From Tomocerus qinae (Eukaryota; Arthropoda; Collembola; Entomobryomorpha; Tomoceridae), in assembly GCA_020055645.1 (NCBI GenBank), contig CM034547.1, positions 68,234,884-68,298,883 on the forward strand: a stretch of DNA of 64,000 bases, written 5' to 3'. This document shows positions 26,701-40,800 of the stretch, in pieces. Each line of letters starts with the position of its first letter. Within the stretch, counting starts at the first letter, position 1. Position numbers and translations under genes: made by a program. The notes below the pieces were generated by a model. That model worked only from the letters and a program-made list of their open reading frames with translations, did not search any database and was not told where the DNA came from.

Positions 26701-27505
26701 GTAATTTAACATCCAAAAGCACATATATAATGGAGTAAGTCTAGTTGGTGAGCAAAAGAGAAACTTTACAGAAGAAGCCGTATATATGAAATGTATTCTT
26801 GGATACCTTTGATTTGGATTTTATTTGTTCATAAGTCTAGACTGGATAATTCGAATGAATACTATAATATAGTATAACACAGTCTTGACAATTAGTTCGT
26901 ATAGGTAGATTTCGTTTTGATGAAGGACGATGTATAGAAGGCTATAGGTATATTGGATCAGTATTCGAAGTAGAATGGTCGGTGTGTGGGAATTGGTTTT
27001 CGGTAACGAATTGTGATTAGAATGGTCATTGAGTTGGGGTTGCCATTGTTTTACAATTGGGTTTCTTTGGATTACAGAGTGGACAAACTACGTAGCGGGC
27101 AAGGCGAAGCAATGGTCGTCCCTTATAATGACTTGGGTGGAGAATTCCATGGATTTACTCATAGTACAATATGAAGAACTGAAAAAGAATCCTCGGGAAG
27201 AGCTCATCCGGATTCTTAAGTATCTGGAGCAGCCTGTGAACCAGGAGCGATTGGATTGCCTGTTGAAGAAAGAGCATTTGGAAGGGCCGTTCCATCGCCA
27301 GCATAATAATAACAAAACGAGCGGGCAACTCGGAAATTCCACAGAATCCATCCAGACACTCGACTCCTCTGTCCGGAAAAGTATTTTCTCTAATAATCAT
27401 CAACATCCTCCACTTGATCTCATCCTACAAGACAATATCCACAAAATCAATCTTTTCTTCCGCCAAAAGGGTATTTCTATTCAGCTCAACTACATGGCTC
27501 CCTAA
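23792..27505 (+). CDS. WSCD-family Golgi sulfotransferase-like protein, 3 exons
   Basis: Exons 23792-24312, 25826-26187 and 27078-27505 join in phase (CG+A; A+AG) to give 436 aa. Predicted type II membrane protein: short N-terminus, one helix at about 15-37, then a luminal region. The catalytic domain begins at exon 2. The PAPS 5'-phosphosulfate loop is SFPGSGNSWLR (178-188). KTH (229-231) is at the likely catalytic position. The 3'-phosphate site is LLIRNPYEAILSYW (261-274, R264 and S272), followed by the DHIGHA segment typical of WSCD proteins. Exon 3 carries VQYEELKKNPREEL and the C-terminal helices. The family transfers sulfate from PAPS to glycans or other acceptors in the Golgi; the acceptor is unknown here. 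No Cys-rich WSC domain is visible in exon 1, so the name reflects the sulfotransferase part only. Several Asn-X-Ser/Thr sites fit luminal exposure. The 5'-most ATG in frame after a stop was chosen; an upstream non-coding exon is possible. Confidence 0.87.
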
Positions 27506-28404
27506 TAATTGTTAGCCCGCTGTACTCTGAACTGTACTTTGTATATTATTATTATACCAGATATGATGTGTACGTCGATGAGACAGGTTCTCGCAGAATG
27601 TACTAATTGTATTACTTACCATTAGCAAAAGCCCGTATGTTGTACTAAGTATAAAATAATACGAATGCCTCACGTTGTAAGATATCCGTATTAAATGTTA
27701 TGTAATGTAATGTAATTTAATGACAATGATCTGTAATATAATTCCCGGACTGACCATAACGACCAAACAAAAAAAGACTTCACCTAAATCCCTCGTGACC
27801 CGCTACCCAACCTAAACAACATCCTTCCCTTCCCCGTAGTGTTCCGTGTAATCGTTTTGTCTGACGAGACTTATTCAAACTACACTTGAAGTACATACAT
27901 TTTTCTGTAGTACGTTTTTTATTACTTTAATAAGTTTAGAGATATACATACAATACATGTAACGTAATGGCTGCTGGTCAACTTTTGGTGTTTTTACATT
28001 GTTGGTGGACTGTTTTCACTATATAGGCAATCGTTTTGGTAGTGTAGTCTAATATAATGTAAACGTTTGTATATCAATATATTCCACTATACTAACTTAA
28101 CTACTATAGGTTACTATATACCATTCTAAACCAAACCTACAGTGTAGTAACGATTAGAATTTGCGAAATGTAGTTTTGTTTGTTTTTTCAATGTTCCACA
28201 TTTGTACCTTTTTATGCTAATTACATGGTATATAGTAATTGTACGTAGATATTACTTTTGGTACCTACTCGTAATGATATTTTAGGTTGACATTTTGAAT
28301 TATGAGCTTTAGTGCTTTTCAAATAGTTTTGTTCAGCAGTTTTTTACAGCGCAATTTTTGTAATACTACATACAATCAACAATCCCGTACAGTAATGTTC
28401 CGTT

Positions 28405-28410
28405 AATAAA
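28405..28410 (+). terminator. Poly(A) signal AATAAA
   Basis: AATAAA in CGTTAATAAAGACTCG followed by a T-rich stretch, 900 bases after the sulfotransferase stop. A plausible 3' end of that transcript. A short TAATG-type repeat (near 27700) lies inside the inferred 3' UTR. Confidence 0.35.
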
Positions 28411-30566
28411 GACTCGCACTGGGTTAAGATTTTATTTCTTAGTTAGCTATTTAAAAACAATCCAACCGTCTTTTTTTATTCATTTAATAGTCATCAATAG
28501 ATTATTACTACCTGTATGCATCCCACAATGGAAAATGTTGCAGAAGAATTCAGCTTTTCTCACGAAGCAGGATTACCTGTATTTAAAAACAAAATGTTTA
28601 CATCCATACGTGTCAAATAGGAAACTTGACTTATATTTGTGTCAGAAGGCAATGTAGTAGTAATGTGTAGATAGAGACCAATTATTATTGATGTATTAAG
28701 TAGGAGCAAGAAAATGAACAGGTTTGCGGTTCCAGAGGTTTTCCCACGTAGATTCCTTTACAGCGATTTCATTGTAGATGATTTGTGTAAACATCGGACA
28801 CAAAAGGAAGCTCCATTCAAAATTAAAACTGTATCTGAGTGATTATCAGGGATATAGGAAGTAGAAGCAACAAAGAAATGAATGAAAGTTGTTGGCTTGT
28901 TATTCTTTTGTCAAGTTGAAAAGTAACACTTGTCTACACTTGTTTCCTTTTTGCACCTGAATGAAACATTTTATACTCGAAACTGTAAACTAAATCAGGA
29001 AAGGAAAGTATCGCTTTTACTAACTGTATTGTGTGTTATTTAGTTTGATGATTGACAGATGAGATAACTGACAAATATACAAACAGTAACTTTATTGATC
29101 AGAATTAATTGGCCGTAACAGAGGGGAAGTGTGTGGGTACAAAAACTCCTTTTTTTGATATTATCAGATTTGCAGGTAAAACCGTTAAGACGATTTACAA
29201 GATCACCGGCACTTTCAAATAAAACTCTTTCGCAAAGATTTCTTTAGAGTTAGGAAATTGAATAGACGAAAGATATAGCCGTGAGATAAAGCTGAGAAAT
29301 CTCAATCTTCCGATCAAACACACATTTCACACGCAATTGAACCTTAACTCTCTATAGATTAAACGATTTTCAACTCATCGACAAAAGGATTCTTGAAGAA
29401 GAAATCCGTACAGAAACTAAATATTGCTTTTTTATTTAGAAATCGGTCAAGGTAAAAAAGGATACTCATCCTACTAATTTAGGTATCTACAAAAAGATTT
29501 CTTTTCTGCATTATCAATATAAATTCTTGCTTAGACAGTTACTTTATAAGAAGACAATTCTCAATATAGAACATAACTTGGGTTGAAAGATCTGGAGAAA
29601 AAAGGCGGCGCCTTCTTTTCATAATTCTGTTGATTAGGGGCTCCCTTTAAAAGTATTTTCTACACGATTGAGTTTACAATAGGAGAAAAGAATAGGGAAC
29701 AAAAACGCTCAATTGAATCCAATCTTAGAATCCTTTTTAGGAAAGAATAGCAATTGCACAAACCAAGTTGCATTTGTTTAGAACGGAGAGTTCCTTTCCT
29801 GAATCCACCTCCCCCATAGCACACGATATGTGATATCTTTACATAAGTTGCCTTTCCTCTTCTTCTCCGTGATCCGATGAACAATAACAAAAGATATACC
29901 AAGAAATGAGAAACTTACTATAAAATTATGAAAATATAATATCAACTACCATACTTGAGTATATCCATCTACACAATATAAAAGGCACCCTTTAGCAAAG
30001 ATAAAACTTTCCTGGCTACAATATATTTTGACTAGTTCATATTTTACCAGTACTCTTCTACCCAGGACTAGGACATATACAAGTACCTATATTAATACAA
30101 TCATATACAATAAACATAGACACAATTAGTGAGTTATATATGAGGATATACTCAGCAGCACAAGTGGCTCAGATTACAACGAAAGATTTCAAAACACCGA
30201 GTTAAGTCAAAGTAAATTATTTATTCTTTATCTCAGGCAGTACGAAGACGGAGATATTGCTTTATGCCACGCAACAAATTTCACATTGATATAAACATGC
30301 ATACTAAAAATCTTCCTGTCTTTTGCTTTTATGAATGTGGTATGAAATAATATAACAAATATTATGGTAGTAAGTGTAAGTGAAGTATGCTTATGGAATG
30401 AGTTGAGATTTATTTCGTTTTAGGTCATTTACATTACAGTAGTCAATGAGATTCAAATAAATGACACTGCGATCGGTTACATAATTTCAATGGGCAGATT
30501 TGCCGCTGGAAGTATTAATCTAATAGTACTCAATGAAAAATAATTTGCAATACAATTTAAAAAAAC

Positions 30567-30610
30567 AAAGGAAAAATTAGTGAGCAATTGTATTCATTAA
30601 TTTTTCCTTT
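30567..30610. repeat. Inverted repeat, 13-bp arms
   Basis: AAAGGAAAAATTA (30567-30579) and its exact reverse complement TAATTTTTCCTTT (30598-30610) around an 18-base loop. The match continues outward as A4/T4 after one mismatch. It is AT-rich, so chance is possible, but the perfect 13-bp arm is notable. Confidence 0.6.
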
Positions 30611-33600
30611 AATTTTACTTTGGAAGTAAAACTCTGAGTAATTTATATTTATACCGGTGATATAATAAAGTAAGTCATTTAATAATGTTATTACTTATGC
30701 AGATATTATAAAGGTGACTGTAGTCTCATATTATTATATGAGAAATTCAGCATTTGAATATAATACTGGGTCTAAACTAAAATGAGTTGAGATACAACTA
30801 GTAGTAGAAAATGGTTATGGTATAGAAAGATGTTTAGTATCCTTGATCTGGCATCCTGGAGGAATCTTTTGCAACAATTTGCTCTCTTTTGGCTTGTGAT
30901 AGTTTAGAGTCCCCTTTAGTCCGAAGTCGCCGAGCAAATGAATACACATGGAAGTGAAACTTAAGATATCAGTTTCATTCTGCTGAATAAGGTATTTAAC
31001 TGTCGTAGAGCCCCCGATGCGGGTCAAACTTTTGTAAACATTTCCATGAAAAGAAATTTTACTGTGAACAAATCTCATTTCATAACATTTTCTTAAGCGA
31101 GTGACATGAGGAGCGCGCAGTGCTATTTGTACCATAAAATATGTAACTGCCTTCATTGTGAGAGTGCAATTGCATATATTACTTAGCATTAGTAGCCTCA
31201 TTATACAACAATCAGAAGAACATGTAGACCCTCATCCAATTACAATTGAAAGCAGAGAGAGATAGAATAGCGTTTAGTGAATGTGCAAGTTGAAAGTTGT
31301 ATGGACTAGACACATTTACAATGGGCTTGTTAAATTCATCTTCTCACAATCAGTAGAGTTTCTTCCAGCGGAAGTATACAATTACTTTCATTATGAGGAA
31401 TACCCACATTTTATGGAAACCAGCTTGCTCTACAGTAGAAAAGCGGAAACGAATATTCTATAGATATTTGTATTCCCATAGGTAATCTTTCTAAAGCTAT
31501 AACTATATACATATTATGAATAACAGTCTTTTTACAATATAATAACATTTGTGAGTTCTTTTCTATTGTTCTGTGCAGCAAGCAACAAATCTCTGCTATT
31601 GACTTTGCACTTATGTCCTGTAGTATTTCCAGTGCAACAGTCGACCATTAATTCTATTTTTCCTTTCAAACTTTCTCTCAAATTACAAATTACAGAAGTG
31701 TATATGATAATAGTCTAACAGATAGGAGCTAGCAATTGAAAAGTGAAAACTCTGACAGATTACCATCAGAAATGTCATTCATGTTTTAGCAGTGTTTACA
31801 CTTCAATTGAGGATGCTATGAAATAATGTGTTCCAACTTTCAACAAAGGAACTGCAGGATTATTTTTACACAAGAATGAATTAAGTATCTCTCTACTTGA
31901 TATTAGTACAACAAAATACAATCGAATGCAATTGTATGCACCATGCAGTTTGTTAGTACCTGATTAAACCGTCTTATCGTCAACATCTGCACTCGATATA
32001 AATCGCATTGTTATAATGACGTTTCTTGTTTATATGCACTTAGTACACACTTACTTAATTCACAGGTATGCATGCAGTATGGTAATACAATCTCTAGTAC
32101 CTACTTACTTACTATACCCAACCAAGTCTCTACTAACTGGTTCAACCATAGTATATAGTCATTATGTTCTTGTAAAAAGAAATGTTTAGAAATTCTTGGG
32201 GGGTCATTGTTACTGTCATTCGTGATGTTCTTTCTTTAGTATTAGATCATTGTTAGTGAATGAACAGTTTACCTATACATTGTCAGTAATGAATAAACCA
32301 AACATTATTCTCACAATTCATACTTGTCATTCCATTTAACGAATACACACGTTGCTATTGTATGTAGATTCTAGTTTTTGCTGTGATATATGTAATAAAT
32401 CTCTTGAATCTTGTTCCTTATAATAACCGATATAACCAAATATCATTTCTACTGCGGATACAATATTTCACATAATATTACTATAAGTCACTATCAAATT
32501 GAACTTGCTCATTAAAAAATGCAATTTCAAATCAGATTTTTCAGACATTACTATATTAATACTCCAAACAAAGCTGTGTTTTTACGGCTCATAGTTTATG
32601 TATTATAATACTTTCATGGATTGTTAAGAATATTTTTTTTAAAGATGTGGAAGATACAAATTAGGTTTTTCATAAAAAGTCTAGCTGTATCATCCAATAA
32701 CATACAACTTCAGTTTTGATAATGGATTAAATGAATGATAATTTTATTATTTCTTCTGATGCCAAATGATTCTCCAAAAATGACCTAATCCCTGAGATAA
32801 ACACACTGCCTAATGAATTAAAATGTAAAATCATCATTTACTAATTATATTTTATGTTACTATCTATCATCAATCATCCAAAATTAAAATATCGCCAATT
32901 TGTTCAATTATGTAGAAACGTGATTGTACTGCTCACAGATAGTAATTATAAACATTTCAAATCCTGTTTGTTACCATTAATAGTTAATTGCCTTCAAAAA
33001 TTCTATAAAAGCCCAAATGTCCATTGCATGTAGGTTAACTACTCACTTGAACATCAAAAAGTGGCTTAGCCTATGATTTAATTTTAACAGACAGAGCTAT
33101 GTAATTGTTTGTGATAATAACCTAACTTTGTTTCAATAGAGCCCAATTTATCTCATGGCTGATTTATAATTAAACGGTTTATTTTCTTCCATATTATTTA
33201 ACCCTTATGACCTAAATAACAGTGTGGTTCGACTACAGGTCGAGTAGGGGCTTGGGGCACATATTATCTCAATTTTTGACATCTCTATTGAGTGTGTAAT
33301 TGTATACAGGGATATCTCGTATGTAAATCTATACTTTTCTATCAACATATATAATCACTACTCTTAAGTAGGGAAAGCAAACTGTTTATATAACATTACA
33401 AATACAAATAGCTTGCAGTCTCTACATTTATATACGAAATCCATACTATAATATGCTGATAATATGCTTATAAGAAAGCAAAATTGACGAAGTGGGCGAC
33501 CGCAGTTTTTTAATAATAGTAACTGACAACTAGTTGTAGTAAAATAAAAAATACTTGCTATACTCATTCAACTGTTTATAATTGTATAGACTATTACTGG

Positions 33601-36600
33601 ACAAAAGAAATAGGTTAAATTCAGACCATAAACGATAAATAATTTGTTGGTGTATTCATATCTTCTATCCCCAGCCAAAGAGATTAATACTCACTATAAT
33701 GAGTACCTTACTAATATTGTGGGAATCCGTTTGTGATACTTTATTTATACTTATTTATCGTCATATTGAACAAATGAATCTCTCTCCCCCTCTCTCTCTG
33801 TACAGATCCTTCCGCAGCAGTTTTCCTCTATATTATTCATTCGACTGCATTTTGCTTATTAAATTGTGGCCTACGCATTTTATTTACATCTCCCCGTTTC
33901 TTTATGTGGTCTCAATTAAAAGTTTCACTTAGTGACAAAGGCAGAGAGAGAGAGAGAGGTACGTGGATAGATGGTAGATACGCTCCCGTTTAGTAAAGAA
34001 CGGAAAGAAATTCATCTAGATTATGTGATTATTCATGAAGCCAGTCGTATAAACAGTTCTTTTCATCATTAGTATTTAAATGATATCAGTTTATTTTGAA
34101 GTGTTTCGCTATTTTGCTCAACTCAATGAAGATCAAATGAACAGAGTATCTCAATTCCGTATGAGTTCACAGCGAATTATATCATTTACACAAGACTCTA
34201 TGCTACATCATTATAAAAAGCACTCTTTTCACTGAATGCTCACTACAGATCGAATCACACATATACTTGGACGTGAAAACCTCAGTAACTTTTGAATTAG
34301 AAGTAGTAGGAGTATTCAAAACGAACAAGGATCGAGTTTTTTGTTTGTTTGTTAGTATAAATAAAGTATTAAATGGTAGGTATACAAAGTAGACGTTACT
34401 TATCATTGGGTTGAATTGACTGACATAATAATATTAGAGATAGAAGAGAGCAACACTGAATGAAAGAATATTTGTGGAGAGTTTCGTCTCATCTCTTTCA
34501 ACTTCCACGTGAATAGATGCTCCAGACCATCTTTTCACAAACTTTGATTCATCCTTTCAACTCATTTCATCATTACATTATCTATTTTGAATACATGTAC
34601 AATGTGAATAACTGGGGGATGGAGAAGCTTTATTGATGCTCAAATGGAAATCATCTTGCTTATTATATTTACATACCAAGTAACATCTACTTACACATTA
34701 TATTCAGAAATAAATACTTATGTGTCTGAGAACTTGTTAAAGCGTGGGCTTCATTCAAATTCAGCCAGAGATGATTGAGTCAGGTATACATATCCTCGTT
34801 TATAACTAGTGTGCATCATTATCACTCACAATACGTTACCAACTATTGAATGCACATACAATATAGGTTACGTCTCTCCATACGATTGGTTATACTTTAA
34901 TTATTGCTCTTTTCCATGAAACTGTATTTAGGTGAATAGACTATATTTAAATACGTAGAATATGCATGAATTATGAAAACTCAGAGTTCTTTTCATTGCC
35001 TGATATTTAGAGCTACAATAATAACCTAGATAAAACTGTAAATATTACGAATTTTACCCAAAAGGAAGGACAAGCCGCAGAAGAAGGAGAGATGTCTGAT
35101 TTGAATCTACATTCAGCAAGCAACCACATGCACTACATCAGTCATTGATATTCTTTTATTTTGAAGATTAGAGATAATAACTTGAAAGGACTGACAACGA
35201 GTTGAGGAGGACGTTTGTTGGTTTGCTTGTTGTGTGTCATTATCCTTTACAGTGTCAAGTGCAGTCCTTTTCTATTGCAAAAGAAATCTCTATCTCTTCA
35301 CTACTCTTTTATGTTCATTGTACTTCTATGTATACGTTAACAATCTTGAAAATCTAAAATCATAAATACATTGGTTTCGCCTAGTATAATAGCACTTTCT
35401 GCTATCTTCACCTTTTTTCTTTTTGCTATTCAAAGAGGGTTTGATGAAACTTGAGAGAGAATGGATAGCTGATGTCACACAAAAACAGGTATTGATGGTT
35501 TATTTTGTTGTGGGTGGAGTATTTCAGTTATTTACGTTTTACTCCTCTTTTCCGTTAAAAAGTTTACCCTTTCCCATTTGATTTTAAAGTTTCCGTATTT
35601 ATTGTTTTGTACCCATTATACGTAGAAGGATTAAGTAATATCAAGAAAGAATCCGTGATTTGTTTCTACAGACCTTCCTGCAAGAGGGATCTTTTTCTTT
35701 GGACTGCATCCGTACAACCACATCCGTCTTGTTTCATTATTTTCATAATTACATAGCAAAAAACTACAAAACCCTTTCTTTCGATTTTAATATCCCATTA
35801 CGCAACTTGGCACAGCATCTCAGTTACATTGAAAAGAACTTGTATACTCCTAACATGTTAATAAAATTACAGACTACAGAATCGAATGGCTTTTGTTTCG
35901 GAGATTTTAGTTCTAACGTTTCAGACTTGTAAGTCTGCCCATCTCTTTGCTGATCCTCTGAACATAACTATTAGGTATTTATTATTAATTGTCTCTTACT
36001 TCCTTTTTTGGTTTCAATTTCTTTGTTTTAAATTGGTGCATGCTGTATGCAGTTTTCATCGTATCTGTCATGTTATAATTTAGTAAATGTTTGATATCCC
36101 ATTATGAAAGGGTATTATTTAGACGTTGTTTTTGTATTGACACTGAATCTGAAGCGTAGTACCTACTTTGGATTTCATTGTATGCAACTGAACCGGATTA
36201 ACTTACTCCTCTCCATTATTCCACAACCAGATCACAATAAAGCGAGTATCTAGTTTTAGTAGTGTACATAATTGTAATAAACCAGAGGTTCTTGTAGTTT
36301 CACAATGCAGCATGTAATTTTAATACCAAGTAATATAGGAAAGAGAGAGGACAAATGCCAAATGAGAATGAACACTTGCAGGGGACCATTGGATACCCCA
36401 CTGAGTCCTTCCTCCATTCAAAGCAAATACTAAGTAATAATAATGGTGAAAATCTTTAGATGTCTAAATCTACACGTCAGTCCTCTACTACTACCTCTTC
36501 TGCTAAATGCCAAACAGACAAAATACTACTTGCCTATGCTATGCGTAATATATAACGGTGTATCATAGGTACATACTGATTTATATCAACCTACGAATAA

Positions 36601-37722
36601 AAGCTACATATTTATTTCCGTATTGAACTGTCCTACTGCTCTGTCATCAGAAAACTATATTTATTATGTCATGTAACAGCAAATTTTTGTTTACCTTTTG
36701 TCTCACGTAAGTGAAGAGATTTATTAAACTATTTTCATTATGAAACTTAAAGATGTCTCTTGGAGTTGAGTTAATAATATTAAAACTACTTTCAGAGACT
36801 ACATCATAAGAAAGGTGAATTAAAAAGAAGATGTTATGTAAGTGTTATTTAAGATTACAGTAGGTATAAGCGAAAGAAAGTTTGTCTGAAGTTTCAAGTT
36901 GGAGGGTGATGAAGTAACAGAGCAGGATAGAAAGTAATACAAATGATTATTTAAGGAAGAGAAACTGAGATAGAAAAGAAAGGATTGGAATGAGTCGGGA
37001 AGGTTCCTCCCATGAAGGCCTGGACCAAAACGCCTCCATATTTTCAGCATCCAACCAAACCTTTATATTTAGTTACGTTCCGTCTACTGTATTCAATGCA
37101 TGCAGAATGTAAGAGATCTCATCTCATCTCTCGCATCTGTTCCCTTCCTTTGCTTCCAGCCCTAACCAAATAGTAGTAAATACTCGACTTACTAAATGCT
37201 AGGCAGTAGGGACTCTCTTTATCCTTAACATTTAGACATCTCCGCGATAGAGAGAATAGAAACGCGTCTGCTACTGCGGTTTGGCTACCGTAGTAGCTTT
37301 AGCTTTTATGATCCACTTACGATACGTTTAGTTACGTTCCTCGCTTAGCTCAGCTTTGCTTATGTACCAGATGAATCTCATCTTCTCCATCCGAAGGACC
37401 TTTCCTCCCGTTGCCTCACTCAGTCAAGCATGACTATTCAGTTAACTACATCCAACTCTCTTGCTACATCATCTCTCTCAATCCATCCTCCTACTCTTTA
37501 TTAATACAATTATTTTCCGAGACACTTTTTATAAATATATTCTGAAACACTAACACGACTAACAGGTCAACAATAGCAAAGGTCTTTAAATTATCCTGAA
37601 CAATTGGTATTAGATAAGTGATTCTGAAAGTGACGACAAAAACTGGCTAGTGTAATAACTCTGGTTGTCAACTGGGAGGAATTTCTGCAGTGAATTATTT
37701 TTCACTGAAGTGATACAGACAT

Positions 37723-37729
37723 TATATAA
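37723..37729 (+). promoter_or_regulatory. Possible TATA box of the dmrt gene
   Basis: TATATAA 88-94 bases before the dmrt start codon. Position fits a short leader, but no clear initiator lies 25-30 bases downstream. Weak call. Confidence 0.2.
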
Positions 37730-37816
37730 GCTACAGACTGAATCATGAATACGAATTTAAATTGAAACGTAAAGTGAGGAAGGACAAGAGACGTGAAAAA
37801 GTGGTCTAAAAACTCT

Positions 37817-40800
37817 ATGAGTGGGCAGAACGGTGTTGAGGTTGGCGGTAGAGACGCTTTATCCCTGATGGCTCAACACCCGGTACTAGGAGCACTGCCG
37901 CCGGCATTTTTCCTGAGAGCAGCTGAGCGTTACCAGCGAACACCGAAATGTGCACGATGTCGGAATCACGGAGTCGTCTCAGCCCTCAAAGGACACAAAA
38001 GATACTGTCGCTGGAGAGATTGTGTCTGTGCCAAATGCACTCTTATCGCTGAGAGGCAGCGGGTCATGGCTGCACAGGTGAGTTAACAACTCAGAAACTA
38101 ATCTAAATATACATACAAATACCATCGTGAGCGTTCTCTCCTAGTATCTTCTATCTACTAAGCATTTAAGACATCTTAAACCTGAAATTAAATTAAATCG
38201 ATATGTATGAACAGTAAAGAATTTGGATTCCATTATCTCAACGAAAACAAGATGATTTATCGTACTAATACTTTTTAAAAATAAATCGACATCCAGCAAC
38301 TACTTTGGCCTGCTTAGCTCTAAATATGAAGCACAATTTAACACGATTAGATTTGATGATCATATCAGGGAACACTATCATTGATTTCCCCCTTTTGCTT
38401 TTTTGCATACCTAAGTCTGTAGACAACTGGAAATAGTATCATGTTACCTACTAACCTTTATTTAGACAGAGAGGAGAAAAGAATCCATATAGGTAATCCG
38501 TTTAAAATGAAAACTCCCGGAGAGAAATGAAAAGTTATTGTTAGTGATTGTATCAATGCTGAATGTGATTAATTCGTTTCAGGTGGCTCTTCGTCGTCAG
38601 CAAGCACAGGAGGAGAACGAAGCTCGAGAGATCGGACTTTTGTACAGTCCTCCGGGAGGTGGGCAAGGAGTACCCGGATCGTTGTCTCCGAATTCTAGGT
38701 CAAATGCAGATCAGCATGGTCAGCAGTCGCAGCAGCCGCTGTTCAATATGCCGAATGGTCTGCAAGCTCTGTCCGCTTTGGCCGGAATGCCGGGTGCTGG
38801 TGGAGGATCCCGTGCTGGTCTCCTGCCCGGCTCCGAGTCTCAGTTTAACCCTTCTGCAATCGATAGCAGCCGTGACTCACCTAGTCCTAGTAAGTTTTCA
38901 TTCATTTCATTCCCTCTGTCTTGTTTTCATTTTATTCGCTTTCTTCATCCCACTCGACTCGGTGCATTCACAAATGCATTTCCATATCAGTCAATGTTAT
39001 CATTTTTATGGGTGATATCAGATAGCACATCAAACCAATAATCACTTGAACGATGCAGACTTTTCTCTCTCTCGCTCTCTCAGCAGATTTTAGATAGGAC
39101 AGACAGAGTAAATTCAATGATACGAGTCAATAGATAAAAAGATAGTTAATTAATTCAATTCGACCCCTTCCTCCCTTCTTCTCTCTCCTATCAAATTCAC
39201 CAGTGTGACAAATTCGTGTCAATTGCACTCGTTCAAATAAAATGATTGAAACAGTTCATTTACAGTTAAACAATGAACTGGGCCATCGCCACACCAAACC
39301 ACGACACAATTATTCAAAAGAAACACAGACGGTTAGGGTTACTCTACATTTCCTCTCTCTACATTCGCTAAACTATCGTCCATTTCCTTTTATGACGACA
39401 GATTGCTAGAAAGATCTGTAAATGTATCTCTTACCTCGCTTCTATTTGTGAAGCCACAATTTGTATTTAATAAATTCTAGCAATCAAATGCATTTCTATG
39501 ATATCACATCTCGTGTTTGCATCTACTACTCAAATTAATGCATCATCCATAGGGGTATTTCATAGAGCATTGCTATACTATGTTTGAACAACAAAACACT
39601 CTAGCTTCAAATATTTATTTTGGTGAATTTTCTTTTCTGGGATTTTTATGGCTATGTGTATATTTTTAGCGTTTTCTTGGCTAGATATGTTTTTGGGATA
39701 TTTGATGGGCTTCTGAGGATGTATGAAAGTGTCTGTGGATTTGTTTGAAGCATAGAAAGTTATTAAAAGTCAAAATGAGTTATTTACGGTTGGGCAACTG
39801 GAGTCAAGTGGCAAGGAAAGAAAATTGTTGGAATTTTGATCAGTGAAATATAATAAAAAGTATAAATGAGAAGACGGTCTTGGAATTGAATTGAATGTAG
39901 TCGAGATACACATTGAGATTGAGGAAGGCCTCGATTCATCTTTTCTGATTGTTCGTTGGAAATGTTATAGAATACCAGGGAGGGCTATACCAATATTATA
40001 CTTAGGAGCATGAAATTTTTTGTATTGTCAGTCTTGTGAGTGATATACGCCCCTTTCATCGCTAGCATATAATGTAAGATTGAAAATGATGAGAAAGTGT
40101 TGAAGAGAAAGGAGCTGGAGTAGAAGAAGTTCGTTCTCAAAGAACAACTCGTGAATTCGATTGAAACCAAGTCAGCTCCCCAATCCAAACATGATATCTT
40201 CAATCAATGTATATAAAAGATATATCTAACTGTTGCGAAAATATTCCCTATTTCCAAACTATAAATCATATCTAGAAGGGAAGGGATAGCGTGTAATTCA
40301 TTCTTTATTATGCTACAGAATTTCTAATTTTAAAACAGTTTTTTTTGTTTTAACCATATACTACTTTTTATGAGTTTAAACTTAATTTTTACATGGTGGT
40401 CTACTAAGTATAAATTGAAAATTCGGACCAATGGGCTAGGATATTTCATTATATTTCAATCTATGAGTTTAAAGGTGTGGAGAAAGCACTTTCTTTCCAG
40501 TGACGTGACTCTGGGTGAGATTTTTAGAGAGAAATGTATTGTGAGTGAATTCACAATCAGTCAACCTAATTATTAGAGGATATGTAAACGCCAGTTGCAG
40601 ACAGAGCGAGTAAGTAGTCGGAGTGGAGTATTTATGTACTGCAGAGATACATAGAGTCCTTGTGAGAGGTATAAATAGACTCTCATTCTGCACTGAAGTG
40701 ACAATGAGTGAGAGTGAGATGTAGAGATGAGGTGAGACTGGAAGAGTATTTCTTAGTGGAGTGTTGTGTGTTTATGTTGTGTTGTTGGGAGTATTGGATG

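Larger units (their letters stand above)
28411..37816. other. Long spacer before the dmrt gene
   Basis: About 9.4 kb without a recognised gene. It holds GA/CT-rich runs (33779-33805, 33946-33958), a 13-bp perfect inverted repeat (30567-30610) and one minus-strand frame of 128 codons (30815-31201) that I could not assign. The right end should contain the dmrt promoter and leader. TATATAA at 37723-37729 is a possible TATA box. Confidence 0.5.
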
